Shown piece by piece: positions 58,269 through 64,000 of a stretch of 64,000 nucleotides of DNA. How positions within the stretch are numbered: the stretch's first letter is position 1; each line of letters opens with the position of its first letter. The notes under the pieces are model-generated. The model was not told where the DNA came from, searched no databases, and saw only the letters and a program-made list of their open reading frames with translations. The stretch spans positions 26,364 through 90,363 of the forward strand of contig WHVD01000251.1 in the NCBI GenBank assembly GCA_015178975.1. Direction: 5' to 3'. Origin of the DNA: Hysterangium stoloniferum. Its lineage: Eukaryota; Basidiomycota; Agaricomycetes; Hysterangiales; Hysterangiaceae. A program made the position numbers and the translations under genes.

Positions 58269-60254
58269 TCAGAGAGACGATAATGGTCCAGGTTTGAGTG
58301 GGTAAGCTGTATGAAAGTCAGTAACGATTTCCGTGGCATTACCGAGTTCCGTGGCCAAAATCCATGAGGTTTCTTCATCGGTGCCCTCGTAACCCGCCCA
58401 CTTGACCAAGTAAAGCAGTTTACAAGTGCGTCGACGCTTGTCAATTTTTGAATCTAAAATCTGAGAGATTTCAAACTCGGGTTCTCCGTCAATGACGACA
58501 GGAGGAGGCGGAGATTGCACGCGATCCGGGATAGTGTTAGCAGTACAAGGTTCTAGCATAGAGACATGAAATACCGGGTGTACCGCGCGCATGCTATCCG
58601 GAAGCCGTAGAGTCCAAGAAACTGAACCTACTTGTGCAATAATTTCAAAGGGACCTAAATATTTTTCAGCAAGCTTCTTTGATGGACGGATAGTCCGGAA
58701 GAATTGAGCTTTGACATAAACACGGTCGCCTATCTTGAAGTTGGGTGGCGGGATCCGGTGTTTGTCCGCTGAATGTTGGTATTGCTCTTGGGCGGACAGT
58801 ATTGCAGTCCGGAGTTCCTCGTGGAGCTCGTGGAGGTCCGTGGTGAACTCTTGAGCACGAACAGAGGCGAGATTTCGTTCTGGATGTACTGTAATATTTG
58901 GATTATATCCTTTATTTGCAAAGAACGGGGAAACGCCAGTAGTGGCCGAGGGTGCATTGTTGTAAGCAAACTCTGCAAGTGGTAACAAGGTTTTCCAATT
59001 GTCCTGTTGATAGTTGCAATATACACGGAGGTATTGTTCCAATGTCTGGTTGACGCGTTCGGTTTGTCCGTCACCTTCCGGATGATGTCCGGACGTGAAA
59101 TGTAATGTCATGTCCAAGGATTTTCCGAGGGATCTAAAGAAGTGAGACACGAACTCTGATCCTCGATCGGAAGTCACGTGGGACGGAACTCCGTGCTTGG
59201 AAAATACGTGGATAATGAAAAGTTCCACTAACTGCACGGACGTAATTGTATCATAAGTAGGGATGAATATACCTTGTTTTGAGAATCTGTCAACAACGAC
59301 TAGAATAGCGGAAAAGCCTTCGGAATCCGGTAGGTGTTCAATGAAATCCATAGATATACAATTCCATGGGTGTTCCGGTACCGGGAGTTGTTTCAAAAGG
59401 CCGTATGGCTTGTGTCGCTGAGATTTCGAGCGGGGACAAGTAGTGCAAGATTTACAATAGTGCTTAACGAATCCACGGAGTCCGGGCCAAGTATATTCTC
59501 TTCTTATTAATGATAGAGTTTTGTTGTACCCGAAATGTCCTGAGAGTGGATGATCATGTTTGTATTGAAGGATCCTGAGGCGGAGGCCGTCGGAGTCCGG
59601 TACATAGATCCTATCGTCAAGTCTAATGAAACCATGTTGATCAAGAGACCACCGAGGTTGATCGGGGTCCACGGGATTGTCTAGATGAGCTTTAGTAACT
59701 GGGTCTAGCGGAATTGCCGATAGAATATCTTGATGTAACTTTTCGATATCCATAATGATAATTCCATGGACAATGGGATTGATGAGGAAAGTTGCGCGGA
59801 CTGATGCGGTAAGTTGTTGATTCGTGAAAATAGGTTTCAGGTTGTGTGGATTTACCGTTGCATAGTCGTTGCTCCCCTCTTTAGGATAGACGTCCCATCG
59901 TCTAGTTAAAGCGTCGGGTTTGCCGCCGAGATGGCCAGGTCGAAAACGGATAATCATGTTGAAGGCAGAGAGATATTCAGACCAGCGGGCCTGCCGACGG
60001 GTCAAGAGTTTTGTGGTAGAAAAGTATTCCAGGTTTTTGTGATCTGTTACAACGTCAATAGGAGCTCCTGAACCTTCCAAATAGTGTCGCCACGCTTTGA
60101 AAGCTGAAAAGATTGCCAGAAGTTCTTTATCATGAACGTCGTAGTTGAGCTCTGCTCCGGTAAAAGTCCGGGACAGAAAAGCCACGGGGTGGACTTCTCC
60201 GTCGGAGTCCTGGATAGAGAGAATGGCTCCAAGTGCATAGTCGGAGGCGTCCAT
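58269..60254 (-). CDS. Gypsy pol C-terminal part: RNase H, integrase, chromodomain (G4)
   Basis: 661 open codons. RNase H starts at DASDYALGAILSIQDSD and includes NYDVHDKELLAIFSAFKAW. Integrase: zinc-binding HDHPLSGH...CKSCTTC, then catalytic Asp in SMDFIEH, Asp in VTSDRGSEF and Glu in GQTERVNQTL (35 residues between the last two, the DD35E rule). The C-terminal domain carries KLAEKYLGPFEI and a chromodomain (CKLLYLVKWAGYEGTDEETS). It ends PLSSL. It belongs in one polyprotein with the upstream RT; one extra A in a run near 60312 (A7, where G1 has A6) separates them. The gene ends 204 bases from the accessory stop, tail to tail. Confidence 0.93.
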   Translation of the reverse strand: MDASDYALGAILSIQDSDGEVHPVAFLSRTFTGAELNYDVHDKELLAIFSAFKAWRHYLEGSGAPIDVVTDHKNLEYFSTTKLLTRRQARWSEYLSAFNMIIRFRPGHLGGKPDALTRRWDVYPKEGSNDYATVNPHNLKPIFTNQQLTASVRATFLINPIVHGIIIMDIEKLHQDILSAIPLDPVTKAHLDNPVDPDQPRWSLDQHGFIRLDDRIYVPDSDGLRLRILQYKHDHPLSGHFGYNKTLSLIRREYTWPGLRGFVKHYCKSCTTCPRSKSQRHKPYGLLKQLPVPEHPWNCISMDFIEHLPDSEGFSAILVVVDRFSKQGIFIPTYDTITSVQLVELFIIHVFSKHGVPSHVTSDRGSEFVSHFFRSLGKSLDMTLHFTSGHHPEGDGQTERVNQTLEQYLRVYCNYQQDNWKTLLPLAEFAYNNAPSATTGVSPFFANKGYNPNITVHPERNLASVRAQEFTTDLHELHEELRTAILSAQEQYQHSADKHRIPPPNFKIGDRVYVKAQFFRTIRPSKKLAEKYLGPFEIIAQVGSVSWTLRLPDSMRAVHPVFHVSMLEPCTANTIPDRVQSPPPPVVIDGEPEFEISQILDSKIDKRRRTCKLLYLVKWAGYEGTDEETSWILATELGNATEIVTDFHTAYPLKPGPLSSL

Positions 60255-60255
60255 T

Positions 60256-62000
60256 TCAACAATGAGCGGGAAGTCCGGTTTCCAATGCGACAGAATAGGA
60301 GCTGTGGAAAAAGAATTTTTTTAAAAGATTGAAAGCTTTTTGACACTTATCGTTAAAATTCCACGGAGTACCCTTACGCGTAAGACGGGTAAGGGGTACC
60401 GTGATGTCGGAATATCCACGGATAAAACGTCTGTAAAAATTGGCAAAGCCGAGGAAGGATTGTATATCTTTAACTTTTCGGGGTTCGGGCCAATCTTTGA
60501 TGACTTGTACTTTAGTTTCGTCCATGCGGAGTCCATCGGGTCCCATCATGAAACCTAGGTATTCCACGGAGTCCGTGTCAAAAGTACATTTTTTACCATT
60601 TGCGAATAAACCATGTTGTCTGAGCCTCCGGAGAACCTCACGGACTTGTTTGTCATGTTCCGCGGGATTCTCGGAGTAGATAAGAATGTCGTCCAAGTAA
60701 ACAATGACGCATACATCGAGCATGTCGGAGAAAATGTCGTTGATAAAATGCTGAAAAACAGACGGGGCATTAGTGAGTCCAAAAGGGATGACCAACCACT
60801 CGAAGGCCCCATAGCGGGTTCTAAAAGTGGTTTTCCATTCATCGCCCGCGGCAATCCGGACCAAATGATAGGCGTGCTTGAGATCTATTTTGGTGTAAAT
60901 CCGGGCATTCCGCGGAGCATCGAGCAGGTCAGATATAAGTGGGAGTGGATATTTGTCCTTTTTGGTGACAGCATTGAGTCCTCTAAAATCAACACATAGT
61001 CGAAGGGATCCATCTTTTTTTCTGACAAACAAAACAGGTGCTCCAAAAGGAGACTTTGAGGGTCGAATAAAGCCTATGGACAAATGTTCATCCAGGAAAT
61101 CACGGATTGCGGATAGTTCCGTGGACAAAAGTGGGTAAATATGTCCTAGGGGTGGCTGGGCGCCATCTTCAAGATCGATTTTTAAGTCGTATTCTCTGTG
61201 AGGCGGAAGCCGGTCAGCTTTTCGCTTGCTAAAAACATCCGCGAAGTCATGGTATTTCTCCGGGACGCCTTCTAGATCAGCAGCTTGCTCAGATTCGGAT
61301 ACTGGGGTTGAGAAACGTCCAGTTGCTTCATCAATTTTTAAGTTGATAGTGAACGCCTGGGACCCATCCATTTTTGAAGCCCTAATAAAAGCTGCAGCAT
61401 TAATCAGAGAAATGGACGGAGGTGCCGTGGGTTCCGGGGAAGCTGTAGGTGCCGTAGGGATCACAGGAGTCCTCGAGACTGCAGGTGCCGGGAAGGCCAT
61501 GGGTGCCGTGGAGGCCGAGACAGGTGCAGTTTCCTCGGTCGCCACGGGAGTCCGGAATGTTATACTGTTAGCTATCCAGTCAATCAACGGATTGTAGCGG
61601 GTAAGCCAGTTATGTCCTAGAACCACCGAGCAACTTGAGTCTAACTGGGTCACATAGAAAGTGACCAATTGAGATGTTCCACAAGGGAAACTGATGGGTA
61701 AATCACAAGCTTGGGTAACAACCGAATTACTTGTGCCATCAAAGAGGCGGAGAGCGACGGGATTTATCGAATAAGTTGACAAAGAATTTTTTTGCGTGAA
61801 TTTTGTATCTAAAAAACAATGAGTCGAGCCGGAATCTATGAGAGCTGAAAAAACGAATTTCGGGATCATATTAGACATAAGTTTAATGAAAAATGAATCA
61901 GAATGTGAAAGAGCGGATGCGTTGAGGCGAGTGAACTCTTGAATGCACGGAGAGGCAATGCAACCCCTAACCCGCGCGGAGTCCGCGGGGTTGCTTACTC
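60256..62000 (-). CDS. Gypsy pol N-terminal part: protease and RT (G4)
   Basis: Protease has the aspartic motif ALIDSGSTHCFLD soon after MSNMIPKF (ATG at 61878). In-frame codons extend upstream to the gag overlap. The [14 protein letters not shown] block follows. RT: LCVDFRGLNAVTKKD, IYTKIDLKHAYHL, IPFGLTNAPSVFQHF and catalytic VYLDDILIYS. The connection domain follows (FANFYRRFIRGYS). The frame is lost after NLLKK at about 60312. The frame is -1 relative to gag. Confidence 0.92.
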
Positions 62001-63285
62001 TTTTTTCGAATCGGCAGCCGGTTTATCCTTCGACGGGGTTTCCGTGGAGGCCTTGGCTGATCGACCCTTTGAAGAGTTTGCTTTTGCCAGCGGACATTCC
62101 GGGACTCGATGACCGGGTTTCCCGCACAAGAGACAGAGGTTGTTGTCCATACGACGTTGTCTTTCTTGTGGAGTTAATTTGCCATCAGGTCCGAGTTTGC
62201 CTGAGAGGTCGGGTTTTCCGGCTTGCTTGCCGGACTGTTGACCCTTGTTGTTGTCCTTATTGTCCTTATTGTTGTTGTTGTTCGAAGACTTTTTATCGTT
62301 CTTCTTGTCGGATTGCGTGGAGTTCTGGTTGCTGGTTGACGAATTGGTGTTATTGTTTTTGTCCTTGGACTTGTTTATTTTGTCCGCGGACGTCTCGCGG
62401 GCAACTTCCGCGCGACATTCCCAATAACGTGCATCCGCGTTTTGAGCTTTGAGGCGCATACGGGACAGGGTTTTTGGCTTGCCATCTTCTCCTTTCGAGA
62501 CTTCGTCTTTAAGGCGGGATCGGCAGACCGGCGTAGAATTGGTGGCGGAGAGCGGGATCGCCCCACTGACAACGAGCTGCAAGATTATTGAATTGGACGA
62601 TGTAGTCCGTGATGCGCTGCGTGTCCTTCATACGAAGATTTGTGAGACTATTCTCGGCTTCTCCTGTCGGGTCATACGGGCCGAAGTTGGTTTCAAGCTC
62701 CTCAACAAAAGCTTCCCAATTTTCAAGCCAGAGCGGCTCTTCCTCGGTAATCCCGCTAAAAGCCGGTTCGAACCATTTCAACGCAGATCCCGACAAATAT
62801 GAAAGTGCATAGTTGACTTTTCGGGAGTCCGTGGAGAAATGCAGTGGCGCGATCGCAGAAATTGAAGCGACATTGCATGAGGAAAGTAGAGAGTTTGTTT
62901 GGGTTGGAACCGTGAAGGGTTCCGGAGCATTGACTTTTGACCGTGGAGGTTCTTGTTCCTTTCTTTTTCGTTCTTCTAGCAGGTGCGTCATGAATTTATC
63001 TATAGTACCTGCTAAAAACTCAGAAGTAGGATCCCTCGTGTGCGGTCGTTGAAAGAGGCGGAGGATTTTCAGGAGGGATTTCGACACCTTTGCCCTTGTC
63101 GGGGGCCACGGAATCGTCCTCGCGCTCGGATTCGTCCAGGTCTTCTGGGATTTCTTCGATGCGGGCTTCTTCCATGGGTTCCGACTGGTTCGCAAGCGTC
63201 TGACTGGTATACAGAGTTAACGGGGAATGAAGAGTCGAGGGTCCAGGTATTGATGACTGTGCGCGTGTACTTCTTCTTGTGGCAT
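61995..63285 (-). pseudogene. Gag of G4, frame-broken
   Basis: The start codon at 63285 follows the PBS by a leader of only about 36 nt. Family members read MPPRRK or MSPRRK here, but G4 lacks one C, so the frame shifts at once. An acidic N-terminal part, the capsid-like core (LSYLSGSALKWFEPAFSG ... YIVQFNNLAARCQWG), a basic Lys/Asn-rich linker and one zinc knuckle CLLCGKPGHRVPEC follow. Breaks lie near 63035 and 62518 (one extra base in CTGCCGATCCCG). Stop at 61995. G1 is unbroken at the 62518 site. Confidence 0.87.
62001..62006 (-). promoter_or_regulatory. Candidate -1 frameshift site between gag and pol
   Basis: The minus strand reads TCG AAA AAA GAG TAA in gag. Slipping back one base on AAA AAA gives AGA GTA AGC..., which is the open pol frame. 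G2 keeps A7 here. The slippery site is not perfect (the base before is G). Confidence 0.5.
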
Positions 63286-63308
63286 AATGAAAACAATCTG
63301 CGAGTATT

Positions 63309-63321
63309 AGTCAGAAAATAC
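63309..63321 (-). promoter_or_regulatory. Self-priming PBS of G4
   Basis: The minus strand reads GTATTTTCTGACT directly after the LTR. ATTTTCTGACT is the exact complement of AGTCAGAAAAT at the predicted RNA start (63643-63633). Confidence 0.75.
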
Positions 63322-64000
63322 TGTTAGGATACACACTCAGGCCGGGTTTCCGGAGAAACCCGCGGGATATCCGGTAGGACTTGCTTCAGCTTATAGCTGC
63401 GCCCTTGCTAGATCGTATTGTCCAATTTCAGACAGGCGGACGGGAATCCCAGGGAGTCCGGGTGGGGGTTCGTAGGTTGTGAGTCGTAGGTTGTGAGTCG
63501 TGAGTCGTGAATCGAGATAGTACGGGAGAGATAGATGCGCCGGAGCCCGTGGCTCCGACTAGTGCGAGCGGTCTGATAAGAGTAGGTTTTAGAGAGGAAA
63601 ATGTATTAGATTACTGGGGGGAATCTAAGCTAATTTTCTGACTGGATTGTATGTACAACATCTGCCAGTTTATATAGACCGTGGAATGCATGACATACCG
63701 AATCCAGTAATAATGAGACGAAACAAGCAAAACATAAAACGGGAATAGTAAACACCAAATTGGTGTTAGGAACGGGACGGAACGGAGCGGAGTCCGAATC
63801 GTGACAAAGCATAACCCATAACGGGAAACGGAGCGGGAGCGGAGTCCTAAATCGTGACAGGTCATTTGACTAAAACGGGAACGGGGCTCGATTAGAGCGG
63901 TGACGGGATTCTAAGCGGTCCGGTGACTGATGCGTGGGACGAAGACGGACATAGACAGAGACGGGGTCCGGGGAAGTCCGGTGACTGATATGTGTCTTAA
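63322..64000 (-). repeat. 5' LTR of G4 (incomplete)
   Basis: First 679 bases of the plus-strand LTR sequence. Differs from the left LTR mainly by single-base gaps in short runs (for example GGACTTGCTTC against GGACTTGGCTTC). Confidence 0.95.
63633..63676 (-). promoter_or_regulatory. LTR promoter: TATA and RNA start of G4
   Basis: The minus strand has TATATAA at 63676-63670, and 33 bases on begins AGTCAGAAAAT at 63643, the inferred RNA 5' end. The same spacing holds in G1 (30974 and 31007). Confidence 0.65.

Larger units (their letters stand above)
56055..64000 (-). mobile_element. Young gypsy element G4 (5' LTR leaves the window)
   Basis: Reading on the minus strand: 5' LTR (64000-63322, incomplete), PBS, gag, protease-RT, RNase H-integrase-chromodomain, then the opposite-strand accessory gene, PPT (56886-56874) and 3' LTR (56873-56055). 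CpG is abundant, unlike in other copies, and the LTRs differ by only about ten positions, so it is recent. It is inserted in a Tc1 transposase; the left target site is AGGCT (56050-56054), the right lies outside. Single-base frame breaks near 63278, 63035, 62518 and 60312 prevent a continuous polyprotein. Confidence 0.93.

Noticed and set aside
60256-60320. Programmed frameshift between RT and RNase H in G4
   Set aside because: G1 reads through the same place in one frame; G4 simply has one extra A in a run.

Overview
This window is a transposon-dominated stretch of a filamentous fungal genome, most likely a basidiomycete (Agaricomycotina). The evidence is one host gene with 48-57 nt introns, chromodomain Ty3/gypsy polyproteins, Tc1-type transposases, a Ty1/copia relic, and strong CpG loss in old repeat copies. 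The species cannot be named from sequence alone. Only one ordinary host gene was found: a CDF zinc/metal transporter (18544-20236, minus), in a CpG-retaining island of roughly 18.3-22.7 kb.

Layout. 1-4413: a rearranged gypsy copy (G0) whose 3' LTR holds a solo LTR and a 206-bp LTR-like insertion carrying a tRNA-like sequence. 4414-8955: a solo LTR, a minisatellite, a foldback DNA element and unassigned DNA. 8956-15366: nested LTRs and a second gypsy copy (G3) with an inverted 3' part. 15367-18543: mostly unassigned. 18544-22680: CDF gene and upstream DNA. 22.7-25.6 kb: copia and Tc1 relics. 25.6-29.8 kb: nested C-type and G-type solo LTRs. 30336-51639: a gypsy copy (G2, minus) split by a full-length gypsy copy (G1, plus, 30557-47197, target duplication GCTTC). 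G1 in turn contains a Tc1 element, two solo LTRs and a small DNA element, and that DNA element holds a complete 4.78-kb non-autonomous LTR element (37434-42214). 51.6-56.05 kb: LTR relics and two Tc1 copies. 56055-64000: a young, CpG-rich gypsy copy (G4, minus) whose 5' LTR runs off the window.

The gypsy family is the main subject. Each copy reads 5'LTR-PBS-gag-(likely -1 shift)-PR-RT-RH-IN-chromodomain. Between pol and the 3' LTR each carries a second gene on the opposite strand. In G4 that gene (57083-58065, plus) has its own TATA box, two introns, a coiled-coil region and a six-cysteine cluster with Zn2Cys6 spacing; remnants occur in all three other copies that retain this region. The primer-binding site matches no tRNA that I recognise. 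It is complementary to the predicted 5' end of the element's own RNA, as in Tf1-type self-priming, and the pairing is kept by a covarying base between subfamilies. A U5 module is shared by otherwise unrelated LTR families.

Old copies show CpG to TpG/CpA decay, including stop codons made from Arg CGA. Nested insertions with exact 5-bp (LTR), TA (Tc1) or 3-bp (foldback) duplications allow the order of events to be read. Coordinates of degenerate pieces are approximate to a few bases.
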